The translations under genes were made by a program, and so were the position numbers. Below the pieces are notes generated by a model. That model ran no database searches. It had not been told where the DNA came from and was given only the letters and a program-made list of their open reading frames with translations. A stretch of DNA of 64,000 nt from Taxillus chinensis. Its lineage: Eukaryota > Streptophyta > Magnoliopsida > Santalales > Loranthaceae. The stretch covers positions 56,913,579 to 56,977,578 of the forward strand of contig CM042088.1 in assembly GCA_023512835.1 (NCBI GenBank), given 5' to 3'. Shown piece after piece: positions 10,937 through 21,707 of this stretch (the stretch's first letter is position 1; every line of letters begins with the position of its first letter).

Positions 10937-12397
10937 TCTACAAGGAAGAGAAGGGCTGGCTGAAGGCGGTGAACTCCAGCGCCGTCCCAATCCATGGCGT
11001 GGCTCGAGGCGTCGAGCTAAGTATTGGCGAGTGGAGAGGCAAGGTGAATCTCTCCGTGGTGTCGATGGACGACTATCCCATGGTGTTGGGGATGGAGTTC
11101 GTTGACCAGGTGCGGGCAATTCCAATTCCTAGCACCAACACAATGTGCATCATGGACAAGGGGAAAACGTGCATGGTGAAGGTAATGCGGGAGGAAGAGC
11201 TCAAGGCGAAGTCTCTTTCGGCGCTCCAACTGTCTAAAGGAGTTAGGACGACAGGAGCCAACCTTCATTGCCATGGTGAAGGAAGAAGGCCCAAGTGTTG
11301 GGGAGGAGCCCCGAACCGAAGTGAAGACGGTCCTTGAAGAGTTTGGGGACGTTATGCCACCTGAACTCCCCAAACAACTTCCACCGAAGCGGGAGGTGGA
11401 CCACAAGATCGAGTTAGAGGCCGGTGCAAGTCCTCTTCGCTGCGGTGCCCTATCGGATGGCACCACCGGAGTTGGAGGAACTTCGGAAACAATTGAAGGA
11501 CTTGTTGGATGCCGGATTCATTCGGCCATCCAAAGCGCCATTTGGAGCACCGGTGTTGTTCCAAAAGAAGCACGATGGGTCGATGCGGCTGTGCATTGAC
11601 TATAGGGCGCTAAACAAGATAACGGTGAAAAACAGCTACCCCATCCCACTTATATCCGACCTCTTTGATCAACTTGGTGCTGCGAGATGGTTCTCAAAGC
11701 TAGACTTGCGGTCGGGATATTGGCAAGTGCGGATAGCCGAAGGTGATGAGGCAAAGACGGCGTGCGTCACAAGATACGGCTCTTACGAGTTCTTGGTGAT
11801 GCCCTTTGGCCTCACAAACGCCCTGCCACATTCCAGACGTTGATGAACCGGATCTTCCAACCATACTTGGATAGATTCGTCGTGGTGTACCTTGACGACA
11901 TTGTCGTCTATAGCAAAATGTTGGAGGAACACAAGGCACACCTACGGCGGGTTTTCCAAATCTTAAGGGAGAACCAACTCTTTGTGAAGAAAGAGAAATG
12001 TGACTTTGCGAAGAAGGAGGTGCCCTTCTTGGGTCACATCATTGGCGGCGGCAAGTTAAAGATGGATAACAAGAAAGTGTTAGCCATCAAGGAATGGGAG
12101 ACGCCCAAGAAAGTCCCTGAAATGCGTTCCTTCCTTGGCTTGGTTAACTACTATAGAAGATTCATCCGCGGCTATTCCCACATTGCCGCACCCTTGACGG
12201 AACTATTAAAGAAGAACAAGACTTGGGTGTGGGATGATGCTTGCCGAGAGGCATTCGAGAAGTTGAAGCAAGCCGTGACAAACGGACCGGTGATGGCACT
12301 GCCGGACCATACAAAGCCTTATGAAGTTCACACGGATGCTTCAGACTTTGCCATCGGTGGAGTTCTTATGCAGGAGGGGCATCCAGGAAGCATATGA
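10937..12397 (+). pseudogene. Element B protease end, reverse transcriptase and RNase H start
   Basis: The protease C-terminal motif YPMVLGMEFV is at about 11075-11104. RT begins in the frame open from 11424 ([64 protein letters not shown]) and shifts frame near 11820, in the middle of the NAP-TFQ motif. It continues with VVVYLDDIVVYS (YLDD catalytic box, about 11878-11913), FLGHIIGGG, FLGLVNYYRRFI and the RNase H start VHTDASDFAIGGVLMQ, ending at a stop at 12397. Catalytic residues are all present. Frame changes near 10940, 11340-11430 and 11820 make it non-functional. Confidence 0.88.
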
Positions 12398-12740
12398 GAG
12401 CCGGAAACTCAATGGCACCGAACGGAGGTACGCGGTGCATGAAAAGGAGATGACGGCCGTTATGCATTGCCTTCGGGTGTGGAGGCATTACTTGCTAGGG
12501 TCCAAGTTCGTGGTGAAGACGGACAACATTGCTACGAGTTACTTTCTTACTCAAAGGAACTTAACTCCGAAGCAAGCACGGTGGCAAGGACTCCTAGCGG
12601 AATTCGACTTTGTGCTCGAGTACAAACCGGGCACAAATAATGTGGTGGCTGATGCACTAAGTCGGAAGGCAGAACTTGCGGCCATTAGCCAACCACAATT
12701 CCCCCCTGGTAGACAAATTAAAGGAAGGAATGGAGCATGA
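12321..12740 (+). pseudogene. Element B RNase H, C-terminal part in a shifted frame
   Basis: Continuation of the RNase H domain one frame away: ESRKLNGTERRYAVHEKEMT, YLLGSKFVVKTDNIATSYFL, EYKPGTNNVVADALSRKAE. It overlaps the upstream frame by about 75 bp and runs into the integrase frame near 12690, giving two further frameshifts. Confidence 0.85.
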
Positions 12741-14262
12741 CCCATTAGCCAAGTCCTTGGTGGAATGCGTCAAAGCTGGGAAGACGCGGCGATTTTGGCT
12801 AAGGGATGACTTGCTCCATACTCGAGGGGAACGGGTGTACGTTCCTAAATGGGGAAGTTTGAGGAGAGACATCCTCAAAGAATGTCACGACTCGCGGTGG
12901 GCTGGCCATCCCGGAGTCGATCGTACCTTGGCGTTGGTGGAAAGGAGCTACTATTGGCCTCAACTTTACGAGGACGTTCAAGTGTACGTGAGGACTTGTC
13001 TTGTGTGCCAACAAGACAAGATAGAGAATCGGCAGTCGGCGGGACTGTTAGAACCTTTGCCTACTCCGGAAAGACCTTGGGAAAGTGTTTCGATGGACTT
13101 CATTGTTTGTCTCCCAAGATCCGAAGGATGCGGTACGATCATTGTGGTGGTCGACCGATTCTCTAAGTATGGAGTTTTCATTCCAGCTCCGAAGGACTGC
13201 ACGGCAGACGACACGGCCCGACTATTCTTCAAGTATGTGGTGAAGTACTGGGGCATTCCAAAGACAATCGTGAGTGATCGGGACTCACGATTCACTGGGC
13301 GGTTTTGGACCGAGCTGTTCCGGATAATGGGTTCGGACTTAAACTTTTCAACAAGTTTCCACCCACAAACAGACGGCCAAACTGAACGTGTCAATGGCTT
13401 ATTGGAGCTGTATCTGAGGCACTACGTGAGTGCCAACCAAAGAGATTGGGCCAAGTTGTTGGACATAGCCCAATTCTCATATAACTTGCAAAAGAGCGAG
13501 TCCACGAACGAGAGTCCGTTCGAACTCGCAACTGGGCAGCAACCATTGACGCCCACTTCCATCACTCGGGGGTACACTGGAAAAAGCCCCGCGGCGTTCA
13601 AGTTTGCAAAAGGATGGCATGAACAGACGGATCTAGCCAGGGCATACTTGCACAAAGCGGCGAAGAAGATGAAGAAGTGGGCGGATCAACAAAGGAGGCC
13701 CTTGGAATTCCAGGAAGGAGACATGGTGATGCTCAAACTCCTTCCGCGCCAAACCAAAGCACTCGGACAATTGCATAAGGGTTTGGTGCGCCGATATGAG
13801 GGGCCTTTCAAAGTACTTAAGAGAGTTGGGAAGGTCTCATACAAACTAGACCTCCCGACTAGCTTACAAAGGCATCCGGTGTTCCACATTAGTTTGCTCA
13901 AGCCTTACCACGAAGACTTGGAAGATATGAGCGGACAACGGGTGGTGCGGACACCAACAAGATCAACGGGCAAGACCTACGATAAAGAGATAGAGAAAAT
14001 CCACTCTCGTAGAGTCGTGCCAAGAAGGGGCGTAGAACCAGGCCGGGTGGAGTACTACGTCCAATGGAAGAACAGGCCGATTGAAGAGGCAAGCTGGGAG
14101 AAGGAAGAGGATCTGGGGCAATTCTCCAAAGAGATTGAAGAGTACCGGGAAGAAACCGAACGCTACATCCAGCGATTCGACGAGTTCGAGGAAGTCGAAG
14201 ACGCAACGAGGACGCTGCGAAATCGGGTGGGGGAGAATGTCACGGACCGAGGCTTACCCTAG
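12676..14262 (+). CDS. Element B integrase with C-terminal chromodomain (long intact frame)
   Basis: A 528-codon open frame. The HHCC zinc region spans about residues 65-115 (HDSRWAGHPG ... CLVCQ). The catalytic core has Asp in VSMDFIVCLP (about residue 140), Asp in IVSDRDSRFTGRFW (about 200) and Glu in QTDGQTERVN (about 237). GPFKVLKRVGKVSYKLDLP and HPVFHISLLKPY mark the C-terminal DNA-binding fold. A classical chromodomain follows at about residues 440-495 (RVEYYVQWKNRPIEEASWEK), expected to target insertion to marked chromatin. The frame runs 25 bases into the 3' LTR before its stop. It lacks an in-frame connection to the upstream RT, so it is probably not expressed as a polyprotein. The 5' end of the open frame is not a true start. 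Confidence 0.92.
   Translation: MRPLANHNSPLVDKLKEGMEHDPLAKSLVECVKAGKTRRFWLRDDLLHTRGERVYVPKWGSLRRDILKECHDSRWAGHPGVDRTLALVERSYYWPQLYEDVQVYVRTCLVCQQDKIENRQSAGLLEPLPTPERPWESVSMDFIVCLPRSEGCGTIIVVVDRFSKYGVFIPAPKDCTADDTARLFFKYVVKYWGIPKTIVSDRDSRFTGRFWTELFRIMGSDLNFSTSFHPQTDGQTERVNGLLELYLRHYVSANQRDWAKLLDIAQFSYNLQKSESTNESPFELATGQQPLTPTSITRGYTGKSPAAFKFAKGWHEQTDLARAYLHKAAKKMKKWADQQRRPLEFQEGDMVMLKLLPRQTKALGQLHKGLVRRYEGPFKVLKRVGKVSYKLDLPTSLQRHPVFHISLLKPYHEDLEDMSGQRVVRTPTRSTGKTYDKEIEKIHSRRVVPRRGVEPGRVEYYVQWKNRPIEEASWEKEEDLGQFSKEIEEYREETERYIQRFDEFEEVEDATRTLRNRVGENVTDRGLP
14225..14237 (+). promoter_or_regulatory. Polypurine tract of element B
   Basis: GGGTGGGGGAGAA directly abuts the 3' LTR and overlaps the last codons of pol. 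A near-identical tract precedes the LTRs of TRIM F. Confidence 0.85.
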
Positions 14263-14622
14263 CATACTTAGGCCATTTTGGGGTATTTCCCCTTTGTAAA
14301 GTGTTGTACTTAGCTTATAGAGTAAGTTGTAGAGATTTTAGATTTCGATCATATATGATGTCTCTTGGCGACATAGCCAAAAACGTGTTAACATCTATAT
14401 GTAGGGGAGTGATGTTGTAAAGCTTTCAAGCATTCAATACAATCGTTTGTTGCCTTCGTTTAAATCGATCTTCCGCTAAGCGCTTCCCTACACAATTGCT
14501 TTACAACGGATCGATGGGTTCCGATCCAAATGCGACGAGTTAGGCTGACCTAGCGTTCCTTCGTACGGGTGGGAACTAGGTGCCGCACGGGTTAAGCTGC
14601 TATAAAGGTTGACCCCGTGACA
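14238..14622 (+). repeat. 3' LTR of element B
   Basis: 385 bp, three transitions from the 5' copy. Confidence 0.97.
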
Positions 14623-16228
14623 CATGGGCGAGTTTTAGAGTCGACGGACCAGCAGTGCTATGGAGTCAGCAGTGTGGAGTCAACAGCTTCGTAGTCGCAG
14701 CTATGGAGTCAGCAGTATGGAGTCGCAGCGGTGTGAGTCAGCACTATGGAGTCGGCAACTTAGTTAGTCCGGATCAGTAGTCCGGAGGAGTTAGTCCGGA
14801 TCAGTAGTCCGGAGGAGTTAGTCCGGATTAGTAGTCCGGGAGTAGTTAGTCCAGGAGGAGTTAGTCCGGAGTAGTTAGTCCGGATCGTAGTCCGGAGTAG
14901 TTAGTCCGGATCAGTAGTCCGGAGTGGTTAGTCTGGATCAGTAGTCCGGAGTAATCAGTCCGCAGACATCAAATCCGTAGTAGTGAAACAATTGATCCGT
15001 AGCATAAGTCCAGGAGCATCAAATCCGTAGGAGTGAAACAAGATTTCCAGCGAAGTCGAATCGCATCGCACTGGACATTTACATTGTAAACCATTATGCC
15101 TAAGTATTATACTTAAGTTACAATGTAAATAACGAAATACCCCCCATTTGGATTCAAAGAAAAATACTAGAAAAATTAATTCCCACTATTTCAAAATGTG
15201 AAAATTTGGAATTTAGTGTAAAATCTCGAAAAAACCCAAAAGTTCGTAGTGGTGAGTTTTTGGAAAGTGGGGTTAGACATCTCAGAAAAATCCCCAAAAA
15301 TCAGATTATCTTATTTATGCTATGGGAACCCAATGCCGGGACTTTTAATTTCAAGAAAATAGCTGCTATGAGTACTTCCTTCATAAATCAAGGGTTGAGG
15401 ATTTACTTGTGAAGACTGGCTACAATTCTAAAGGAAATGTTGAGAATCACATGCCATACTAATGTTAGTATGTTGATGTGAGGTATTGGGGCATGGACTC
15501 CGTGACTTGTTTGGGTTCTCACCGTGATGCACCGATGGTGCTATGTGGTTGACGTGGCGGCATATGCACCGATGGCAGGCCGTGTGGCGACTGTGGCCGG
15601 GCATACTCGCCTGTGGACAAGGCTAAGACCTGAGTTGAGCCGTTGAGCTCGTGGAGCTAGGGCTGAGCGCCCTGAGCTGGGATCCCATGGAGGATCGTGG
15701 ACAAGTTGTCCTGATGTTTGTTGCAGGCTGAGTCCTGATGATTGTGCACACTACACGGTGCACGAGTACACTGAGCATATAGTATAGACTTATATGTGTT
15801 GCATGATGTGGAGTGTTAGGGTCACCTGCCGAGCTTGTTGCTCACCCCTACTTGTTGTTTACCCTTTTCAGGTGTGACCCGAGACTAGTGGAGGACTTTC
15901 TTCCAGGAGGACGCCCACTACTACGATGTATGATCTGATTATATTCGTATTGTTTTATATGATATCCCGGACATGGGTCCGTGGACGATTGTATTTGCAT
16001 CTTGTATGATGTGATGTCTGTATGATGTTTGACTCTTTGTATGCATGATGATATATGGGAAAGTACGGGATTACCCTTGATGTATGACTGTACAGGGTTG
16101 CATATTTGAGACAGCACCCGCGGTGTAGTCTCTATTGGTGCTAGTCACCAACCCCTTGACCTTTCGGGTGCGGGCAAGGGGAAGTCATGTACCCAGTTTC
16201 AGGTTCCCTGGAATTCGGGGGCGTGACA
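14623..16228 (+). repeat. 3' LTR of element A, right part
   Basis: Continuation of the LTR matching 1186-2796 of the 5' copy. The minisatellites (about 14650-14960) carry many single-base losses relative to the 5' LTR, while 15060-16228 is highly similar, including the hairpin at about 15077-15130 and the end GGCGTGACA. Confidence 0.93.
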
Positions 16229-16636
16229 GCTTGAGTGAGAGCTGTTGTGAGCTGGGAGTATATTCCCTGGTTGTGGTTTGAGTCAGACCGAGTCCTGATG
16301 ATTGATGCTTGTTTGGTTGTGCACTGCACAATACTTGTACACTGAGCATGTATTGCATCGTAGAATATAGAGTTATAGGTCACCTACTAAGCTTATGGCT
16401 CACCTTTACTGTTGTTGTTGTTTATTGTTATTTGTCTTTCAGGTGTTGCTAGAGGCTAGTGGAGGCTTTCCTTCCAAGAGGACATTGTATATTGGTACTT
16501 TTATGTATCGTAGTAGTATGTTTATTTATATATCTATCTTGTGATATATTGTGCTATATGATGATATGGTGGTGTTGTACATGATTACCTGTGATGTATG
16601 ATTCTATAGGTTGGTATGTTGGGACAGTTACCATGC
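16229..16636 (+). repeat. Old LTR 'I', middle part
   Basis: Resumes after element A with the duplicated GCTTG. It shows diverged similarity to the last 700 bp of the A LTR (GTGCAC...TACACTGAGCAT, GGTCACCTACTAAGCTTATG, CAGGTGTTG...GAGGCTAGTGGAGG). It stops near 16636, where a minus-strand LTR (H) begins, and its expected continuation is found at 32603-32719. Confidence 0.6.
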
Positions 16637-16990
16637 CCCGAATTTTCTACTTGAGAAAATCGGTAAATGACTTTCCTTATCCACCTCTAGTGGAATAAGG
16701 GATAGGATAAAATGTCAACTACAATAGAACCACAACACATAATACACATTTCCACACATTTAAATTCATTAACCAAAATATAATATTCCATTAAACTTGA
16801 AAACCCCATACAAAATCTTCCCCTTGTGGGGTTACATCAAGTCCCAATGTCAATATCATTACATGGGTGAATAAGAAGAAATATAAGAAAAATAAAGAGT
16901 TTTCCAATTTGGGTACATACCTTGATTATCCAACCTAGCTCTATTAAGCATCTAAAAAGAAACAATGATATAATAAGAGGACTGAGCGAC
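16637..16990 (-). repeat. Old minus-strand LTR 'H', first part
   Basis: Starts near CATGCCCCGAATTTTC and has no ORF of note. It ends ...ATAAGAGGACTGAGCGAC at the E insertion and is continued at 31273 by CATAGCTCAGTAGAAATC. The join is consistent with one interrupted sequence. Exact outer boundary uncertain; no clear target duplication found for H. Confidence 0.45.
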
Positions 16991-17777
16991 TGTCACGCCC
17001 CCAAATTCCAGGGAACCCAGAACCAGGAACATGACTTCCCCTTGCCCACACCTAAAAGGTCAAGGGGTTGGTGACTAGCACCAATAGAGACTACACCGCG
17101 GGTGTTATCTCAATCATGCAACCCTGTACAGTCATACATCAAGGGTAATCCTGTACTTTTCCATATATCATCATGCATACAATAAGTCAAACAGTCATAC
17201 AGACATCACATCACAAACAATATACAAATACAATTGTCCACGAACCCATGTCCTGGGATACAACACATAATACAATACAAAATACAATACTCATACTTCG
17301 GAGTAGTGGGCACATCCTCCTGAAAGAAAGTCCTCCACTAGTCTCGGGTCACACCTGAAAAGGGGAAATAACAAGTAGGGGTGAGCGACAAGCTCAGTAG
17401 GTGACCCTAATACTCCAAATCATGCAAACATACAAGTCTATGCTACATGCTCTGTGTACTCCTGCACTGTGTAGTGTGCACAATAATTAGGACTCAGCCT
17501 GCAAACAAACATCAGGACCCAGCCTGCCCACACAGGACAGCTTGTCCACGATCCTCCACGGGATCCCAACTTAGGGTACTCAGCCCTAGCTCTACGAGCT
17601 CAACGGCTCACGAGCTTAACGACTCAACACAATCCTCAACGGGATCTCAGCTCAGGGCACTCAGCCCTAGCTCCACGAGTTCAACGGCTCACGAGCTTAA
17701 CGGCCCAACACAGGCCTTAGCCTCACAGTGAGAACCCAACAAGTCATAGAGCCCAAGCCCCAATTCCTCAAACCAAC
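16991..17777 (-). repeat. Solo LTR 'E' (A family), first part
   Basis: Reverse complement of the 3' half of the A LTR, starting TGTCACGCCCCCAAATTCCA. It is preceded by GCGAC (16986-16990), and the other end at 31267 is followed by GCAAC: a 5-bp target duplication with one mismatch. No internal element sequence lies between its halves, only element C, so it is a solo LTR left by LTR-LTR recombination. Confidence 0.85.
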
Positions 17778-19355
17778 TGATAACTGCATAATTTGTCATT
17801 AAATTTGCATATAATTTATGGGTTTTAATTGCATATTTTGTTGAATTAATGCATTTTTATAATACTTTTCCCCAATTTCAATTATTTACTATTTTATAGA
17901 GTTAATATTAATTTTGGTGGTTTTTAACGTTTAATTAATTATTTCAATTTTAATATAAATTCTATGGGCTTAATTGATTATTTTGATCGTGGTAGTATTT
18001 TTTTCTATATATCTTTGGGCTTATGTTGAGGTAATTAATTAATTATTTATATATTTGTAATTTTAATATATTATTATTATTGTTTTTTTCTCTTATTATT
18101 ATTTTTATTTGCATGCATTGTACGTAGGTTAGTGCATAAGGAAGTGGGGCTGGCGTGACTGCAAAGGAAAAGAAAAGAAAAAAATAAAGGAAAGTGATGA
18201 GGTGGCCTTGATGTTAAGGAAAAGTCTTCATGGTTTCCAATTTGCTATTTCTTTTGACGGAAGAGAAGGGCATGCATGTGCGAGGATAAAAGGGAAGAGA
18301 CCCACGAGACCATATTCACGACAACTCTCCTCCACGTCTCCATCGTTCCTGTGCCCAGCGTCATCTCCATCTATCTTCCGCGCGTCTCCTCCTCCATCAG
18401 CCCTCATCACGCTGCAGCATCTCACCTCATCCAACGCAGCGCGCGCATCACCTCATCAGCGCAAGTGTCCCTTCATCCTGTCCACGTCATCATCACGCCG
18501 GTCTCCAACGTCGACTCCACCTGCAGCGCGCGCGAGCCCAGCCAATTTTCCATCAGCACGTGCAGCAGTTAATAGCAGAAATTTAAGAAATTAGTGCGGC
18601 GAATATTAGAGATTCAGATCGAGTTCAAGATCGAGTGTTTAATTGTTTGCAGCCTATTTTTCTTAATTCTGTTCTAATTCTGTTGTTTTATTTTTCCGAA
18701 CAGATTTGTGATTTTTCAACCCATGGAGGGGTAAGTATTTTGTGATCGGTTTAGTACAACACTTTGGATGTTTGTTTTGAATCCATATTTTAACATTTAA
18801 TTTGATATTCTATGTGCTATGATTTAATTCTCTATCTCTTTGACTTGTTAATTTAATATCTCGGTTGAGTGTTGATTTAGCAATTCATTGTGCGTTAATA
18901 TTTTAATTGAGTGCAAAGATTTGTTTCGTAGGGAACAGGCAGTCTTTCGAGAATTAATTCATAATTATTCTGGTTGGAATAAATTCATAATTTTATTGTA
19001 ATCATGGTGTCTTGATGCATTTGAATTATGGGGCCATAATTTATCTAATTAATCTTTTGGGATAGTGATAAACAGCATTCAGGTGTGAAGTTAAACCGGT
19101 TACATCTTTAATTAATTGATTTTCTTAGTTATTACTTTTCTTAGTTAAAATTCATTGCTTTAATTAGTTTTAATTCAATCAAAAATCCCCCCAATTTTCC
19201 ATTTATTCTTTTTCATTAGTTTTTGTTTAACAAGTAACTAAATAGATTGAATTGGATTTTATAAGTCCTCCGGTAGAGAACGATCTAGGTTAAGCCACTA
19301 GCTATACTTAGTTTAAATTTTATTTGGAGTGCGTGTGCAACAAACGCCCTTTTCA
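17778..19355 (+). repeat. 5' LTR of element C
   Basis: 1578 bp, mostly AT-rich, but with a distinct GC-richer block at about 18290-18560 (microRNA-like or coding origin not supported). It is matched by 26337-27832 plus 29868-29954. Small ORFs inside (18202, 18276) are kept in both LTRs only because the LTRs are near-identical. Confidence 0.95.
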
Positions 19356-19358
19356 AAT

Positions 19359-19377
19359 TGGCGCCGTTGCCGGGGAG
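19359..19377 (+). promoter_or_regulatory. Primer-binding site of element C (tRNA-Asp type)
   Basis: TGGCGCCGTTGCCGGGGAG, three bases after the LTR end. This is the typical Athila/Tat primer-binding site. Confidence 0.93.
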
Positions 19378-19724
19378 GCATTAAATTTGATTCAATTTAT
19401 TTTCTTGTTTGTTTTATTATTTATCTTGTTTTAAATTTATTTAGTATTTTGTTCGGACTTACCTGGTAGTTTTTTGTTTTTGTTTTTGCAGGTTTCCTTT
19501 TTATTTTATTTTATTTATTTATTTTATTTAAAAAAAATCAAAAAAAAAAATTCCATTTCTCTAAAGTTTCCTTTTTTTTTTTTGGTTTCCTTTTCTAACA
19601 AGTTTCCTGTTTTGTTTTATTTCTTTTTTTCTCATAATTTTATTTTTTGCAGGTTTATTTTATTTTATTTTATTTTATTTTCTCTTTTGTTCCTCTTAAT
19701 TTCCTTTTTTTTTTTTGCAGTTTT
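19378..19724 (+). other. T-rich leader of element C
   Basis: About 350 bp between PBS and gag, dominated by T and TTTTA runs with repeated 'TTTTTGCAGGTTT' phrases. No coding content. Low-complexity ORFs rich in Phe/Leu are artefacts of composition. Confidence 0.7.
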
Positions 19725-21000
19725 ATGACACAATCCACTTTAGGTGAACTACTAGATTTGGATCCAGAAGTAGAGCGGAACTTGAGGACTCGTCTTCGAC
19801 ATACTCAAGTAAAGGAAGAAAGCCCCTCACCAACAATGGCAGGGCCAAACGGAGAGTACAATCGCACCATCCGAGAGTTGGCAGCACCAGACATCAACTA
19901 TCAACCGACGTGTATTGCCTACCCAGCTTTGGAGACTGACTTCGAACTCAGATCTGGTCTTATACATCTTCTTCCCAAGTTTCATGGGCTATCTGGAGAA
20001 GACCCACACAAGCATCTTAAAGAGTTCAATGTGGTCTGCTCAACCATGAAGCCCCGCAATGTCCCAGAAGATCAGATCAAGTTGAGAGCTTTTCCATTCT
20101 CACTTGATGGAGCTGTAAAAGACTGGTTGTATTACTTGCAACCAGAAGATGTCACATGTTGGAACGAGTTGAAGAAATTGTTCTTGAATCGATTCTTCCC
20201 AGCATCGAGGACCACAACAATCCGGAAGGAGATCTCAGGCATCAAACAGGGACATAGCGAGACGATGTACGAGTATTGGGAGCGTTTCAAGAAATTGGTT
20301 GCTAGTTGTCCACATCACCAAATTAGCGACCAACTCCTCATCCAGTACTTCTACGAGGGTCTTACATCTATGGAGAGGAGCATGGTGGATGCAGCTGCAG
20401 GAGGAGCCCTAGTTGATAAAACACCAGGTGGATGCAAGAGCTCTTATTGACAAAATGGCACAGAATACGCAGCAATTTGGAGATCGAGCATTGCCTACAC
20501 AACTGAGGAGTCCACCATGTGAGCCCCAACACACGGCCCTAGCCTTGAGGCGCACAAGCTTGATGAGATCTCTACTATGATAAGGCAGATGGCCTTAGCC
20601 TTACCAGCCCTCGCTAGTCCTGCAAAAGTTTGTGGAATCTGCACTGCCACTGATCACCTTACTGATGCATGTCCATAACTCCAGGAAATAGAAGAGTGCA
20701 ATGGCATCTTTCCAGGTCGCCCATATGAGCAGCAGCGTCCCCCTCAGCAGAAATATGATCCATTCTCACAGACATATAATCCAAGGTGGAGAGATCATCC
20801 CAATCTTCGCTATGGGACAGGGCAACCCCAGAGACCTCCATATCCTTAGAATTTTCAGAAGAGGCCTGAGGGGCCAACATCGAATGGTCAACAGCAAGCT
20901 CATCCTCAACAAAAGGCAGAACTAGATAACTTTAATCTCCTTCAGCAGATTGTGCTCAACCAACAAAATGAGTTGAAGGAACTCAAGATGCAAATAAGTT
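19725..21000 (+). pseudogene. Element C gag (Athila type), one frameshift and several stops
   Basis: Start ATG at 19725 (MTQSTLGELL). The frame is open for about 240 codons to 20450 and covers the capsid: FELRSGLIHLLPKFHGLSGE, FPFSLDGAVKDWLYYLQPED, NRFFPASRTTTIRKEISGIK, YFYEGLTSMERSMVDAAAGG. A one-base gain near 20425-20435 ends that frame. Capsid and nucleocapsid sequence continues in the next frame with stops at about 20575, 20676, 20850 and 21001. A CX2CX4HX4C knuckle CGICTATDHLTDAC lies at 20631-20672. Gag would assemble particles; this copy cannot make a full protein. Confidence 0.85.
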
Positions 21001-21002
21001 AG

Positions 21003-21707
21003 ATGGCCACTGTTGTACATGAGATCACTAGTCATCAGCAGAATACACTTCCCTCTCAGACTACTCCCAATCCTAAGGGGAATGTCAGTTCTATCACTTT
21101 GAGGAGTGGCAAGCAAACTAGAGATCCACAGGTTCCATCTACTCCACCAGGATTTGCACCACTAGCCAAGGGGCCACCCCCTACCTCAACCACTGAGGAA
21201 CCAGAGATCAAGGAAAAAGAGCTGAAGAAGGAGAAGGAGACCACTCCTAGACCTCTTCCATTCCCATATAAGGCCATTCAAAACAAGAAGATGACAGATG
21301 AGGCAATTCAGCAGGAGGTTCTAGATATATTTAAAAGGTTAGAGATCAATATTCCACTTTTGGAGGCCATCAAGCAAATCCCTCGATTTGCTAAATTCTT
21401 GAAGGAACTATGTATCAACAGAAGAAGAAGCCTAAAGGGAGTTGAAAGGGTCAACCTTGGGAGAATAGTCTCAGCACTCATCACACATTCTCCTCCCATG
21501 CCTCCGAAGTGTGAAGACCCTGGCACTTTCACTATTCCATGTACCATTGGGACACTTCACTTTGCTGATGCTTTGTGTGACTTGGGCGCCTCTATCAATG
21601 TCATGCCATATTCTGTCTACTCCTCTCTTCACATTGGGGAGCTTAAGCCAACACAGGTGGTAGTCCAGTTGGCTAATAGATCCACGATTGGACCATGGCG
21701 TTCTTGA
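21003..21707 (+). pseudogene. Element C linker and aspartic protease
   Basis: A 235-codon frame. The first part (SITLRSGKQTRDPQ, then Pro/Lys/Glu-rich) is the usual Athila linker. The segment IPLLEAIKQIPRFAKFLKEL is a conserved Athila block. The protease active site is ALCDLGASINVMP (DLG in place of DTG/DSG, normal for this lineage). The frame breaks near 21690 by a one-base indel; the protease C-terminal part (PIILGRPFLKTAKTIIDV) continues in the pol frame. Confidence 0.85.

Larger units (their letters stand above)
9114..14622 (+). mobile_element. Element B: young chromovirus (Galadriel-like) nested in the 3' LTR of A
   Basis: 5509-bp LTR retrotransposon with 385-bp LTRs that differ at only three positions, all transitions, so it inserted recently. 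Termini TGTCACGG...CCGTGACA are an 8-bp inverted repeat (5' LTR copy). Target duplication is probably 4 bp: CCTG at 9110-9113 and CATG at 14623-14626, one mismatch. Coding order is gag, protease, RT, RNase H, integrase, chromodomain. The gag (WWRRRYADKE, VREYVREFSELIL) and RNase H (ESRKLNGTERRY) style suggests the Galadriel lineage, by eye only. Several frameshifts break gag and the protease-RT-RNase H region, while integrase plus chromodomain is one long intact frame. Confidence 0.95.
358..16228 (+). mobile_element. Element A: Tekay-like Ty3/Gypsy chromovirus, defective, with B nested inside
   Basis: An LTR retrotransposon bounded by two LTRs of about 2.44 kb that start TGTAAAGACTCG and end GGCGTGACA. 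It is flanked by a perfect 5-bp target duplication GCTTG (353-357 and 16229-16233). A Met-tRNA-type primer-binding site follows the 5' LTR and a purine tract precedes the 3' LTR. Internal order is gag, protease, RT, RNase H, integrase and a C-terminal chromodomain-like tail, which is the Ty3/Gypsy order. Long LTRs, two zinc knuckles and the MDFV integrase style fit the Tekay/Del lineage; this assignment is by motif and not by phylogeny. Gag and pol fall in at least six alternating frames, so it cannot be autonomous. The 3' LTR is interrupted by element B. Confidence 0.93.

Noticed and set aside
18202..18594. ORFs of 98-130 codons in the LTR of C, repeated at 26835
   Set aside because: Conserved only because the two LTRs are near-identical. 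Overlapping frames on both strands, no domain, and Ser/Pro/His-rich composition.
19474..19724. Hydrophobic Phe/Leu-rich ORF, membrane-protein-like
   Set aside because: Low-complexity T runs in the leader of element C upstream of the gag ATG.
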